A stretch of DNA of 64,000 bases from Pycnococcus provasolii (GCA_049487715.1 CP150551.1:978049-1042048); one strand, 5' to 3'; numbered from the stretch's first letter, positions 1 through 10,781 are shown. A program made the numbers and translations. Notes: generated by a model from the letters alone, not told the origin.

Positions 1-2430
1 TTGGACCCTTCGAGCTTCTCCCAAGCCCAAAGCAGCTTCCGCACTATCACAAGGTGATTCGATGGCCCGTCGATCTGCGCAGCGTCGTGAAGGCTCTAAA
101 TCGCAAGGGTGGAAATCAGCGCGCATACAAGGGCGTTCGCGGCTTCGTTGTGGACATGACGCTCGTGTTTTTCAATGCGATGACGTACAACACGGAAGGA
201 TCGGATATCTATCGACACGCAGACATGCTTTCGGCTGTGTTTGTCAAGGAGCTGAACAAGGCATTCCCAGACTTGCCACCACCTCCGGAAGACCCGTACT
301 CCCCCGCCACAAAAGCATACCTGGAGGTGATGGACAGCCACGGCGGCGCCGGCGCTGGAGGCGACGATGGGGCTGCAACCGGGGTGGCTTCTAAGTCGGC
401 GAAGGTGGGAAGCGGCGCCTGGAGGAAGCCATTTCTGGACGCTCTGTCTGTGCTCCGCAAGCGCGCGGAAGCCGAGCCGTTCAACGAGCCCGTGGATGTT
501 GACGGCCTGGGTCTAGTCGGTTACCGCGAGCTCATCACGCGTCCCATGGATTTAGGCACGGTAGAGAGGCGCCTTCGCGAGGACCACGCGGCGATGGAGG
601 CGGCTGGAAGCGGGGCAGAGACGGTAAAGGTGTTCTACTCGCAGGAGAAGGCGACGATGAAGGATGTTTCGCTTGTGTGGCAGAATTGCAGGACGTACAA
701 TTTGGAGGGATCTTCCATCTCGAAGCTGAGCGACAAACTAGAGGCTGCTTTCTTCAAGCTGCTTGACAAAGCTAAGGCTAAGATGCCGAAGACGAAGGCG
801 AAGGGGTACTACGACGAGGATGAGGAGGGCAGCGCCGGACCTTCATCGTCGAATAAGCGCAAGGCACCGCCGCCGCCGCCGCCGCCGGGTTCGAAGAAGC
901 AGAAGATGTCGAAGAGCGCAATGGCGTTAGCAAGGGCGCCGCCACCGCCACCGCCGATGGCTCCAAAGTCGCAGAAAAAGAAGTGCATCATGCCTGACGA
1001 CCCGAACCTCGAATCGCCGGAAGCGCTCGTGGGACGAAGGGTTGAGGTGATGTGGCACGACGAACAGTCGGGCTCGGAGGCTTGGTATCCAGCCGTTGTC
1101 TTGAAGGTGAACGTCAGGAAGAAGATTCTCAGCATCGAGTACGAGGAGGACTTGTACCAGGAGGATGTTGACGTTCACAAGGAGAGCGTGGCGCTACTGA
1201 AGGGAGGGAGGGCGGCGGCACTCCCGCCGCCACCAGCTCCACCTCCGGCGTCGTCGTCAAAGTCCATGAAGAAGAAGAACTTGATCACAGCCGACGATTT
1301 GGCATCGGATGCGTTTTGGGGTGCGATCGTAGGGCGCAAGGTGGAGGTGATGTGGCTCGATGCGTCCACAGGTGCGGAGGACTGGTACGTCGCGGTCGTG
1401 CACAAGGCGAACGAGCGAAAGGCAACGCTCACCATCGAGTATGAATTTGACGGCTCGAAGGAGGAGGTGAACTTGCGCGAGGAGAGCGTTGCAATCGTTG
1501 GCGCGCCGTTGACCACCGCGAAGAGTAAGGCTTCCACGCCGTCCAGCCTCAAGGTTTCCATCAAGCAGGGAGGTGCTGCATCCGCAGCAAAGGGGGACAC
1601 GTACATCTCGGCCAATTTCCTATCAACGCCAGGCGTGGCGGACGCCCTTGTGGGACGCCAGGTGAAGGTGATGTGGAACGACGACCTCACGGGTGAAGAG
1701 ACGTGGTATGTCGCGCTTGTTCACCAAGCGATCGCGCGCAAGCACACGCTTAGCATTGTGTACGAAGCTGACGGCGTCGCGGAGGACATCGATGTGCGCA
1801 AGGAAAGCGTCGTGCTCGTTGGTGCACCGCTCAAGCTTTCTGACAAGGGCAATCAAGGCGCTGCGCCGAAGACGCCGGTGGTTAAAATTCGCAAGCTCGG
1901 TTCGCAGGATGCCCCGTCTACGGCACCGCCGCCTGCAGGCAAGAAGGGGAAAAATGGCGGAAACCGAGGCGGCGATGATGCCCACGCCGTCCGACGACGC
2001 CTGGCGAGCTCCGCTGCTGATGGCGATCGGCCAGCTGCGCAACCGATCGGACGCCGAGCCTTTCAATTCACCCGTCGACCACGTCGGCCTTGGCTTGGTA
2101 GGCTACACTACAATCGTCAAGAAACCGATGGATCTCGGCACGATCGAGAGCCGCCTTCTCACGGACGTGGCAAGGTCCGCGGGCGAGAGGGCGCGCTACA
2201 CCTCGGAGAAAGCGGTGTTGAAGGACATCGCTCTCGTCTTTGAAAATTGCCGTGCGTACAACGTCCCCGATAGTCCGATATACAACACCTCGATGAAGCT
2301 CGAGTCGGCTTTCGAGAAGATGCTCGACAAGGCGAAGACGAAGGCGGCTTCAGCGCGCGGCGCTGCTGGACCTGGACCTGCGGGTGCCGGTTCCAGTGGC
2401 GGCCAACTGAAGCTGAAGATTAGGCGCTGA
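1..2430 (+). CDS. Multi-bromodomain, Tudor-like chromatin protein (5' partial, internal +1 frame change)
   Basis: The reading frame is already open at base 3, so the N-terminus lies outside the window. The first bromodomain is cut by the window edge (nt 3-290). A second complete bromodomain follows (nt 415-790), with the RPMDLGTVERRL and NCRTYN signatures. Next come a Pro-rich linker and three similar Tudor-like modules (nt about 1012-1200, 1315-1500, 1635-1830) sharing VGRxVxVMWxD...WY and IxYExD. A third bromodomain (nt 2000-2350; KPMDLGTIESRL, NCRAYN) lies in the next frame. Reaching it needs one base to be skipped at about 1953, in the run GGGGAAAAAT. No GT-AG intron explains this. Bromodomains bind acetyl-lysine and Tudor-like folds bind methylated residues, so a nuclear chromatin reader is inferred. 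The third bromodomain could instead be a separate ORF from ATG 1954, but there is no spacer for a promoter. Confidence 0.82.
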
Positions 2431-2588
2431 GTTTGCGCTACGCGCGCAAGTTTCTGCGCTTGGTAACATTTCTGTTTGTGATGTGATGTAAACAAACTTT
2501 TCTCTTGAATTCACCCCCTTCCCCCTTCCCCTTCCGCGTGAGAGGCGAGAGTGAATTTAAATTTGCCTACGGGTACATTCTTACACAA

Positions 2589-5500
2589 CTAGAAGAGCTT
2601 CTCGAGCTCTGGCGGGTCCTGCGGATTATCTGGCCACGGCAAATTCATCGCCTCGATGCGGCTTCCAACAGTGGGCAAAACGTCCGCGACACGCGGGAGA
2701 TGATCGATCCATGCAAAAACGTTTTTCGCCCTGGCGATCGCCGCGTTGCGATCCTTCGCAAACCCCTCTCTCGTTGCATGCTTCGCGAGGATGAAGGGTG
2801 CCACGCGCTTGATGTATGCGTCGCCGTCATAGCTCCACATTGCGTACCAATCAGGCTGCGTGTGCTCGGGAACAAAGCCAGACACGGGCAGCCCAAGGCC
2901 GCATAGGAAGCCTAGCATCACGCTCAGCCCAACGATGGCGTTGCCACGGCTGATGAAAAGCCAGTTGTACCAGTAGTATGCCATGCGAAGTGCCAAGTCC
3001 GCCGCCTCGTCGAGCTCGTCGCGCGCAGCGGCTGCGATCATCAGGTTCCAGAGATTCGCGAACTCAACGTCATAGTCTTCGGCACGCTGCGGCATGCACG
3101 GCGTTCGGATGGAGAACTCAAGCTGCGGTGCACACTTGCCGCCGTCCTGCTCGTCGTTGGTAAGCATGTTCAGCACGAGGCGCGTTCCTTCCATCGTGTG
3201 ACCGTCACGCGTGTGGCTCTTGAGAGGAACGACGATGTAGAACGCCTGCAAGCCGAGTGAGGTGACGTTCATGGCATCCCACAGGTTCTGCGGTGTTGCG
3301 GGGTGCGCCTTACGCACCGCCTCGATCTGCTTCGCCGACATCGAGAAGCGATTCGACGAGCCGTCGTGGTAGGTGTGCGAGTCGAGAAGCACCTCGCGCA
3401 TGACCTTTGCGCTCTCCGCGCATGCCATGAAGTATCGGCTCACCTTCGTGTCTCCAGTGGACATCGGCGTGTGGCTTCCGTACCCCTGCTCGAAAAGCGG
3501 GCGAGGCAGAAGGTCGACCCAAACCACCGGATCGTTGGGCTCGCTCAGCTGCCTCCACTTGACGAGGATATCGAGCGCATCGCGCCAACCAAAGTCATGG
3601 TCCTCACCCGCCTTCCCATGGCTCGTCGCGCCGCGCCCAAGCACGCGCGGCTGCGGCTCCCCCGATCGCTTCGCCTCCACACAACTTCGCACCGCCTGCG
3701 CGAGCTCCAAATTGGCGTAGCACGACATCTTCCACTGGCGCTGATTCGGCAGAAAGCCTTGGCATTTCAGGTGTACGCGGCGCCCGAAGTGCATGCCGGC
3801 GTTCATGAGGGATTCTGCACCACCCTGGTCGAAAGGTGCCCTTGATTTCTCCAAACCTGCGGGAATCGGCCTCTGCGCAACATGACCTGACTGCACAATG
3901 ACAAATTCCTTCGGAAGCGTCTTGCAGAACCCTTCCTTGAACATCTCGCTCACCTCTCGATCGAGGCAGAATTCATCCCACTTCGCATTCCAACGATGCG
4001 CGGTGAGCAGTGCAACCTCGCGACCGTAGTACGACTTGTTGCGCAGATTCCCGAACGGACCGCCGTTCTCGTTCATGCCGTCCCTGGACCAATCCATGGC
4101 CTCTTCATACGAGGCGATCGCTTCACGGTGTCTTCCGATGGCGTGCAGGCACACGGCGTGCCAGTAGCGCATCTCAAGCATCTGCGCCACGTCCTCGGGC
4201 TTCGAACTCGCGCTCTCGGCGTACGTGAGGCCCTTGTTGAGCAGCTCCGACCCGTATTCGTGCTTGCCGCATCCCTGCATCATCTGCCCATAAAGCTTGT
4301 ACGCGATCGACGTAGCGGAGCCTGATGCGACGATCTTCTTGAACCACTTCTCCGCCTCCGCGTGCATGTCGAAGTTCGCACCCTCCTTGTTCGCCTGCGC
4401 AATCTGAAGCATGGCTGTCGTATCTCCCGGGTTAAGCTCGAGCGCCTTGTTGTAGTGCTCGCACGCCTCCTTGATGTTCCCCTGGCTGCATATGACGACG
4501 CCAAGCTGGCTGTGCGCCTTAGCATCGTTGTACCCGAGCTTCATCGCCTTCTTGAGCGCCTTCTCGGCACGCTTGTACAGCTTGACGGACCCAGCAAAGA
4601 CACCGAGCTCCCTGAACGCCTCCGCCGTTGGCTCCTTGTCGCAGACGAATTGGAAGTCCTCGAGAGCCCCGTCGATGTACTTCTGTCCCATGCCCGATCG
4701 CACCTGAGCACGTCGCTTCTTGACCTCGACGAGGTTGGGCTCCACTTCCTCGGCGCGCGTAAGATCCATGTGTGCGATTTCGTAGTTGCCCTCAATCGCG
4801 TGACTTGTTCCACGCGCAATAAGCGCGCCGATGTGATTTGGATGCGAGGCGATGACTCTGCTGAGCTCCCTCTGCGCCTCCGACAGCTGGCGCATATTGA
4901 TCTGCATGATGGACTTCGACACAATCTGCTCCGCCTCCTTCATCGTCATGGCAGGTGCAGCAGCCGCTTTCGCCACTTGCTTGTTCTGCGTGGGAGCTGC
5001 TGCTGGCTTCGGCGCCGGTGGTGACGAGCGCGGGGCTGCCGATGCCGTTTGGCGGCCCTTGACTCCCGCCATCTGTGCGGCACGGTTCGAAGCTGGCCGA
5101 GAACTTGGCGCTGACGGCGACGACGGCGTCGTCTTGCCGACATTCTGCAGCTGAGCAGCTCGTCCCGTCGGCTTTGGCGCTGGTGCTGGCTGCGTGGAGG
5201 CTGCCGGTGCGGGCGCCGACGGTGTCGGTGCGGGTGCAGAAGCGGGCACTTGAGTTGCCACGGGCGGCGCAGCAGCCACTCCAACAGCACGCGTGCTTTC
5301 GTCTCCTCCGTCAATCAAGGTATCAAGAAGCTCCAAGTCTGAGTAGAGTCCCGCCGCACCCCACGCTTCTGATATGTACTCGTCCGTCGTAGGCAAGCCC
5401 AACGCTCTTCTGATTTCGTGCAAGGTAGCGAATGCGCGCAAGCACGACGGGTTGGCTGTGATTGCGTGCTGGCAGTCGTCCATGGCCGACTTGAGTCTTC

Positions 5501-5735
5501 CGCATCTCTTGTTGCACGCCGCTCGGTTCGTGAGCAGCGCGGCGAGCAGGTGCGGGTGCAAGGCGTCGCTGTACTTGTCGATCGCCTCGGTGAAAGCTTC
5601 GGCCGCCTGCTGGTACTTTTTCGTCTGGTAGAGTTGCATGGCCCTCGCCTCGACGTCGCCGTCTAGTTCCGCGACGTTCGTGGATACGGCGAGTGCGGAG
5701 TGGGCGAAGGGCGACTTGGACGACACGTTGCCCAT
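2589..5735 (-). CDS. TTC13-like tetratricopeptide repeat protein with N-myristoylation signal
   Basis: A 1048-residue intact ORF. The start MGNVSSKS is a good N-myristoylation signal, so membrane anchoring is likely. TPR motifs lie at about residues 25-115. A Pro/Ala/Ser-rich linker (about 145-255) follows, then a second TPR array (about 265-560; for example the block ending YNKALELNPGDTTAM). The C-terminal half carries the conserved block GEDHDFGWRDALDI followed by KWRQLSEPNDPVVWVDLLPR and GYGSHTP. I recognise this block from TTC13 and plant TPR relatives; its biochemical role is not established. The gene is convergent with the bromodomain gene (158 bp between stops) and divergent from the PRA1 gene. 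Confidence 0.78.
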   Translation of the reverse strand: MGNVSSKSPFAHSALAVSTNVAELDGDVEARAMQLYQTKKYQQAAEAFTEAIDKYSDALHPHLLAALLTNRAACNKRCGRLKSAMDDCQHAITANPSCLRAFATLHEIRRALGLPTTDEYISEAWGAAGLYSDLELLDTLIDGGDESTRAVGVAAAPPVATQVPASAPAPTPSAPAPAASTQPAPAPKPTGRAAQLQNVGKTTPSSPSAPSSRPASNRAAQMAGVKGRQTASAAPRSSPPAPKPAAAPTQNKQVAKAAAAPAMTMKEAEQIVSKSIMQINMRQLSEAQRELSRVIASHPNHIGALIARGTSHAIEGNYEIAHMDLTRAEEVEPNLVEVKKRRAQVRSGMGQKYIDGALEDFQFVCDKEPTAEAFRELGVFAGSVKLYKRAEKALKKAMKLGYNDAKAHSQLGVVICSQGNIKEACEHYNKALELNPGDTTAMLQIAQANKEGANFDMHAEAEKWFKKIVASGSATSIAYKLYGQMMQGCGKHEYGSELLNKGLTYAESASSKPEDVAQMLEMRYWHAVCLHAIGRHREAIASYEEAMDWSRDGMNENGGPFGNLRNKSYYGREVALLTAHRWNAKWDEFCLDREVSEMFKEGFCKTLPKEFVIVQSGHVAQRPIPAGLEKSRAPFDQGGAESLMNAGMHFGRRVHLKCQGFLPNQRQWKMSCYANLELAQAVRSCVEAKRSGEPQPRVLGRGATSHGKAGEDHDFGWRDALDILVKWRQLSEPNDPVVWVDLLPRPLFEQGYGSHTPMSTGDTKVSRYFMACAESAKVMREVLLDSHTYHDGSSNRFSMSAKQIEAVRKAHPATPQNLWDAMNVTSLGLQAFYIVVPLKSHTRDGHTMEGTRLVLNMLTNDEQDGGKCAPQLEFSIRTPCMPQRAEDYDVEFANLWNLMIAAAARDELDEAADLALRMAYYWYNWLFISRGNAIVGLSVMLGFLCGLGLPVSGFVPEHTQPDWYAMWSYDGDAYIKRVAPFILAKHATREGFAKDRNAAIARAKNVFAWIDHLPRVADVLPTVGSRIEAMNLPWPDNPQDPPELEKLF

Positions 5736-6042
5736 CTTAAGTTACAAAAGTTCGCTCGGACGGACTGACTCATGTACTGTACTGTCACAAAGGTCAGGGA
5801 AGGCCTCGGGAGCGGGGGAGCTAACCCTACCCGTAACCCTAACCCTAACACTATACCCTAATGCTCTGCCCTTCCCCCTGCCCCCCTCGCAGATCCCCTG
5901 ACGCCCTCTGCTTTCTTTTTTTCAAAACCCTTCTCCTCAGGCTTCTCCCTCCCTCCCCCCCTTTTTTTCCCTTGCCCACTCTCCCTGGCCCTTCGCACAC
6001 GCACACGCACACGCAGCCCAGCGCTCGTTCAGTACAGGTACC
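5736..6042. promoter_or_regulatory. Bidirectional promoter between TTC13-like and PRA1 genes, with telobox-like repeats
   Basis: This 307-bp head-to-head spacer holds no ORF of note. It contains imperfect CCCTAA repeats at about 5825-5860 (TAACCCTAACCCTAACA), then a pyrimidine-rich tract and an ACACGC microsatellite (about 5997-6015) just before the PRA1 start. The CCCTAA repeats resemble plant telo-box promoter elements, but they could be a remnant telomeric insertion. Confidence 0.5.
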
Positions 6043-6699
6043 ATGGACTGGTCGCAAGTCACCGCCTCAGAGCTCGCCTCCGCGGTCGCAGAGGTGGAAA
6101 TGCCCACGCCGAGACCGCTGCCCGAGTTCTTCGCCAAGTTCGCACCGCCGCCAAGCGCAAGCAAGCTCAAGTCGAGAGTCAAGTGCAACGTGTACTACTA
6201 CAGGAGCAACTACGCCGTCATGATCCTGCTCACCTCGCTCTTCGGCTTCTACCGGAACCCGGGCGCGCTCTTCTCGTTCCTCGTCACAACATTCTCCGCG
6301 CTGCTGTGCAACGACCCGTTCGCAAACGCAGTGCACACTCGCGCTCTCACGCTCGCTCGAAAGGTGCACCCACCGCTCGCCGCGTGGATGCGGAGTGGAA
6401 CTGCAAACGCCGCGGCGGGCATGCACGCGACAGGCTTCCACACCGCGCCGAGGTCACGCGGGGGTGGCGTGCGTGTCTGCGGGTTTCCAAGGAACATGGT
6501 TGTCGCGGCGCTGCTTGTTCTCAGCGCGCTCGTCATCTACCTCACGTCCGCCGTCACGACCATATGCTTCTACCTCACCGTTGGCTTTGCGATTGTCTTC
6601 GCTCACGCCAGCCTGCGCATGCCGAACCTCAAGGCGAGGTTGGCAAGTGCTCGCGAAGATTTCAAAAACGTCTGGCGCGGCTTCGATCACACGCTCTGA
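6043..6699 (+). CDS. PRA1 family protein (prenylated Rab acceptor)
   Basis: A 218-residue protein. The core RVKCNVYYYRSNY followed by hydrophobic stretches is typical of PRA1. It has two hydrophobic pairs: about residues 62-90 and 145-185. PRA1 proteins sit in ER/Golgi/endosomal membranes, bind prenylated Rab GTPases and help in vesicle trafficking. The central loop (about residues 100-145) is longer and more Ala/Arg-rich than I expect for the family. ATG 6043 is the first ATG in the frame and directly follows the pyrimidine-rich leader. It is convergent with the chorismate mutase gene (99 bp apart). Confidence 0.85.
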   Translation: MDWSQVTASELASAVAEVEMPTPRPLPEFFAKFAPPPSASKLKSRVKCNVYYYRSNYAVMILLTSLFGFYRNPGALFSFLVTTFSALLCNDPFANAVHTRALTLARKVHPPLAAWMRSGTANAAAGMHATGFHTAPRSRGGGVRVCGFPRNMVVAALLVLSALVIYLTSAVTTICFYLTVGFAIVFAHASLRMPNLKARLASAREDFKNVWRGFDHTL

Positions 6700-6798
6700 G
6701 AAGATGGGCTCAAGTCGCGCGAAACGACGCGTAATTCATTTCATTTCATTTTTTTGTTCCGTTCGTATACTTTTTCTTTTTTTTACTTCTTTGTTCTA

Positions 6799-7950
6799 CT
6801 ACTCTTCGAGGCGGTGCAATAAGTACTTCACCTGAACCTCCTTCGTCAAAGGCATCACCCACGCCTCATACAGGCGACCCACTTCTTTGGGGTCAATCTT
6901 CGGCGACACCGCCGCGCCACCGTTGCCATCCGCGTCCGGCGGAACGCCGTACGCCGCCGCCTTACGCTCGACGCGCTTGAGAACCTGCGCTTCGACAGCG
7001 GTATCCGTGAGAAGCTCCATCAGGCCATTCGCATCCTTTTCGACGATGAGCGGCGTGTACTTCTGCGGCGCCGCCGTGAATTTCGCCTCCGCGACGAACA
7101 TGCCGTAGTGCACTCGCTTGGACAGCGCCTGCAGGCACGCGACGTCGAGCAGCGCAGCAGACCCGTAGTTGGCGTCGTCGCCCTCCGCCGCCACCTCGGG
7201 CAGGAGGTGGTGCACGTACATGTCGTAGACGACGTCGTTGATGTCGAAAGTCGACGCTGGCCTGTGCAAGCTGTCGGGGTACCTCAGAGGCGGCAGGACG
7301 AGCGGCGGCAGGCTTTCGGGAAAGAAGGCGTGCTCGTCTGGCGCGGTGTACCTGCGCACGCGTCCGTAAAGCTGCTCGGTTTGCCTGAGCACATACTCGA
7401 GTAGGCTGTGCCTGCGCCCGGTGTCCTCGTCGAAACCTGGGACGGGCAGTCCACCGCACTCGTAGATGGCGCTGTTGCGTGCCACCTGCGCCCTTTCGAT
7501 GAGGCTGAATATGATTGACTCCTCCTGCCTGATTAGGTTGTCTCTGACGGATGCCAAGTCCGTGCTGACAAGCGTCGATCCGTCGACTAAGTTTGCGTCG
7601 TCCATGTCGCTTGACGCCAGCGCTTCGTCGCGCACGTTGCTTTCCCTCTCTTCGCGTTCGCGCCTGAGCCTGAGCGCGACAGACTCGCTGAGCCTTGCGA
7701 GGTCGACGTCGTTGCTGCTTCCTCTGGCGACGGCGGACGTGGACTGCGTCGCGTCTGACGAGACTGCCCTAGTCCTCGTAGCCGTCGCGTGCTCTTGGTT
7801 CATGGTTCTCCGTCGACGCCACAAACGTGTTCTTCTTCGCAGCAGTCTGTGCAAAGGTTCCTCTCGATCCCTTGCTGGTTGTTGGGACGCTACTAAGGCG
7901 GGCCTTCGCCGCACACCCCCGGGCGTGAGTTGGCTGCTATGAGTGTGCAT
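6799..7950 (-). CDS. Chorismate mutase (AroQ, plant/yeast type)
   Basis: Converts chorismate to prephenate, the committed step to Phe and Tyr, normally in the plastid. Diagnostic segments are IRQEESIIFSLIERAQ (helix 1), LPPLRYP, the central ACLQALSKRVHYGMFVAEAK (written here from VACLQ...), LLTDTAVEAQVLKRV and the C-terminal WVMPLTKEVQVKYLL. These match the all-helical eukaryotic AroQ fold over its whole length. The ATG at 7950 gives 383 residues with an Arg/Ser-rich N-terminus suitable as a transit peptide. An alternative ATG at 7803 would give a 334-residue form with a much shorter leader. An ORF extension above 7950 starts at TTG and is ignored. Confidence 0.9.
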   Translation of the reverse strand: MHTHSSQLTPGGVRRRPALVASQQPARDREEPLHRLLRRRTRLWRRRRTMNQEHATATRTRAVSSDATQSTSAVARGSSNDVDLARLSESVALRLRREREERESNVRDEALASSDMDDANLVDGSTLVSTDLASVRDNLIRQEESIIFSLIERAQVARNSAIYECGGLPVPGFDEDTGRRHSLLEYVLRQTEQLYGRVRRYTAPDEHAFFPESLPPLVLPPLRYPDSLHRPASTFDINDVVYDMYVHHLLPEVAAEGDDANYGSAALLDVACLQALSKRVHYGMFVAEAKFTAAPQKYTPLIVEKDANGLMELLTDTAVEAQVLKRVERKAAAYGVPPDADGNGGAAVSPKIDPKEVGRLYEAWVMPLTKEVQVKYLLHRLEE

Positions 7951-8391
7951 ATACCTGTAGGAAGGCGCCACAAGAAAGCGAAGGGTGTAACTTGCACAAG
8001 CACAGGCACACAGGAGTGGAACCAAATACTACTGTCTGTGGATGGACGGATGCTGAGCCTCACCGTGATGGCTAATAAGATGGAATGAAACAACAAATGG
8101 AACAGTCTCCGCCGCCCCAACTAAAGCCGATCAGACGGACGGCCAACGAAAGTTCAAGTGCCAGGGCAGGCGCATGGACGAATCCCCTAACCCTCTTCCT
8201 CCTGCCATGAATAGGGGATACGCTGGTTGGGAAAGGACATCGGACCCGGGAACTTCAGGGGGGAAATGAAATCCATCCGGGAATCAAATCTCCCCTCCCC
8301 CCCTGGGGTCCAGGTCCAGGTGTGACAGCACAGTAGTACACCTTTAGTTACTTCCAAGTCCAGGTGGAGGTGGGTCAGTCAGTCAGCAGCA
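7951..8391. promoter_or_regulatory. Bidirectional promoter / 5' region of chorismate mutase and ABCG genes
   Basis: No gene is seen here. The spacer contains CCCCTAACCC (about 8184) and a C-rich tract near 8290. A small ORF begins at ATG 8097 and could be a first exon of the downstream ABCG gene, because that gene lacks an ATG before its conserved N-terminal segment. No donor site can be chosen with confidence. Confidence 0.35.
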
Positions 8392-10653
8392 GTGTGCCGT
8401 GTCATTTTCTATAATGTCGCACGCGCCATAGGAGACTTCCATGGCTCCTCTTTTCAGGTCGGTACAGACCGTAGTGTTGCGATCGCGTTTTCAAATATCA
8501 CGTACAGCGTGCCTGACCCTATGATGATGGATCCTACCTTGGTGCACGATACGGGTGGTGGCACCCAACAACACGGCAACAACCACGGGATTGGTAGAAG
8601 ACGCCAGAACGGTAAGAGGCGGGGCATACTCGCAGGAACCAGTGGGACGTGCTACAAAGGACAGCTCATGGCAATACTAGGACCGTCAGGCGCGGGGAAA
8701 ACGACGCTTCTCAGAGCGCTATCGGGACGCATGGTGCGCGTGCCTAGCGCGAAGCTAAGTGGAAACGTCACCCTGGGAGCGTGCGCGCGTGACGGAGTCG
8801 CGTTCGTCGAGCAAGACCCAAGGTTCTTCAGCTGCCTGACGGTCGAGGAGACGGTCAGATTCTACGCAAGCTTCAGGCAACCGTCGCGCAAAATGGCGCG
8901 AGCCGCGGCGTCGCGAGCTATCGAGCAGGTGGGACTGCAGCGCGTGAGAAACTCCTTGGTGGGAGGGGACTCGGGTGGTCACCTCTACGCGGGCATCTCC
9001 GGGGGCGAACGCAGGAGGCTCGCCATTGCGTGCGAGGTGGCGGGTATGATGACGACAATCGACGACGACGACGACACGAACAGATGCGTGCTTCTCGCAG
9101 ACGAGCCGACGACAGGTCTTGACGCGGCGCAGGCGGACCGGATCGTTGCTGAGCTGCATCGCCTCTGCCAAAAAGGAGTCTTCGCCGCTGTCATCTGCAC
9201 GTTGCACCAGCCGCGCACTCGTACGTTTCGACGCGTGCAGCGATGCCTCTTCCTCACGCAGAATGGACGTGTCGCGTACGAAGGAAGCACGTCCGTGAAG
9301 CCCATTGCTAGGCACTTCGAGAGGATTGGATACCCACTTCCTTCCAACACAAATCCTGCCGAATTTGTCATCGACCTGATTGACGCTGACGCCAACTCCT
9401 TCGACGACGACGATCTTCACGACGATGTCCAAGTAAGTAACGGCGACGATGACACGATTCGTAAGGGTGCCACTCGTGTTAAGCTGCTGGAGGCTTGCTG
9501 GGAACAGCGCCCCAAGGGCCCGTCATCCCCGGGATCATCGCCGATGAAGCAGACGCGAGAATTCGACGCCGACAGGGAGGCACAAACGACATGCTCGACG
9601 AAGTCGCGAGGTCACGCGCCTCTGCTGCGCCAGTTTCGCGTGCTTCTAGGGCGCGGGTTTCGCCAAGCGCTTCGCGATCGTTGGGTAACGTCCGTACGTG
9701 CGATGGCCTCGGTTGGGCTTGGTACACTGCTCGGCGCCGCTCTCGGCGGTGATGGGCTCAAGGGTGGTCGTGCGGTGCAGGGCCGAGCGGCGCTTCTTAT
9801 GCAGCTTGGGGTGAATGCAGGTTTCATCGCGATCACACGTGCAATCACGAACATGCCCAAAGAGCGGTCGATCGTGACGAGGGAGGTGCTCCGTCGCCGG
9901 AACGTGGGAATGACCGGTTCGAGCGGGTATTATCACCCAATCCCGTACTTTCTTGCGAAACTCGCTGCGGAAATGCCCGTGGATGCGGCTCTGAGCGCGA
10001 TCATGGCTGCGGTTGCGAGTCCCATTGCCGGACTTCGGCCAGGCATGCCACGGGCGCGACTCGTACGCGGTGTGGCTCTTCAGAGCGTTTCCGCGAGCAC
10101 GCTGGGGCTGCTCATTGGCGCCATCAGCCCAAGCGCGGAGACGGCGATGGCGGTAGGCCCGTGTGCCATGGTGGCGTCCATCTTGATCAGCGATATGAGC
10201 GGCACATTCGCCAAATGTCCCCCGGTACTTATTCCACTATCGATGTTCTCGTGCATTCGGCACGGATACGAGGGATCGCTGGCGAGCGAGTTTGTCGGCG
10301 CGTCTCTTGACGAACTTGGTGCGTCTGCTCCGCCGACATCTTCGGCAGGCGCGCCGAGGTTGCCGTGGCAGGTGAAAATGGACGCACTGATGAGCGCACA
10401 GCAAGCCCCCGGTGGGCTTTTCGCTATCTTCTTTGGCAGGCGGCGTGATGACGGACCCTCCACCTTTGGCGATGCGGCGCTTGAGATGCTATCGATTGAG
10501 CCGAAAAATGCGTACGAGCGTGCAATTCGTCGGCAGGTTCGCCTCATTGTGATACAAATTCTCGCCACCGCTGCCGTGCTGACGCGTACTGGTGGAGGTG
10601 CAACCCCGGAGGAGATGATAAGTGTTGTGAGCGAGCCATTTCTTTCCGACTAG
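8392..10653 (+). CDS. ABCG-type half ABC transporter (start uncertain)
   Basis: One nucleotide-binding domain followed by one membrane domain, the ABCG order. The NBD has Walker A GPSGAGKTTLL, signature ISGGERRRLAIA, Walker B LLADEPTTGLDA and the switch CTLHQPR. An acidic Asp-rich insertion precedes Walker B. The membrane half begins with an ERSIVTRE block, which normally precedes transmembrane segments, and has several hydrophobic stretches. The substrate is unknown. Homology starts around nt 8485 (FSNITYSV), but the first in-frame ATG is 8521. TTTTCAG at about 8452-8458 looks like a splice acceptor, so a short upstream exon is likely. The position 8392 is only where the frame opens (a GTG). 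Confidence 0.85.
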   Translation: MCRVIFYNVARAIGDFHGSSFQVGTDRSVAIAFSNITYSVPDPMMMDPTLVHDTGGGTQQHGNNHGIGRRRQNGKRRGILAGTSGTCYKGQLMAILGPSGAGKTTLLRALSGRMVRVPSAKLSGNVTLGACARDGVAFVEQDPRFFSCLTVEETVRFYASFRQPSRKMARAAASRAIEQVGLQRVRNSLVGGDSGGHLYAGISGGERRRLAIACEVAGMMTTIDDDDDTNRCVLLADEPTTGLDAAQADRIVAELHRLCQKGVFAAVICTLHQPRTRTFRRVQRCLFLTQNGRVAYEGSTSVKPIARHFERIGYPLPSNTNPAEFVIDLIDADANSFDDDDLHDDVQVSNGDDDTIRKGATRVKLLEACWEQRPKGPSSPGSSPMKQTREFDADREAQTTCSTKSRGHAPLLRQFRVLLGRGFRQALRDRWVTSVRAMASVGLGTLLGAALGGDGLKGGRAVQGRAALLMQLGVNAGFIAITRAITNMPKERSIVTREVLRRRNVGMTGSSGYYHPIPYFLAKLAAEMPVDAALSAIMAAVASPIAGLRPGMPRARLVRGVALQSVSASTLGLLIGAISPSAETAMAVGPCAMVASILISDMSGTFAKCPPVLIPLSMFSCIRHGYEGSLASEFVGASLDELGASAPPTSSAGAPRLPWQVKMDALMSAQQAPGGLFAIFFGRRRDDGPSTFGDAALEMLSIEPKNAYERAIRRQVRLIVIQILATAAVLTRTGGGATPEEMISVVSEPFLSD

Positions 10654-10781
10654 CTTGCATAGAGGAAAGAAAACAATGAATACTATGAAAAATAGCTATT
10701 ACAGTTTACGTACATATTAAGAAGAAAATTACAATACACAATCTTTGTTTGGCCGTTGTTTCGAGGAGGTTGGCAATGCCC

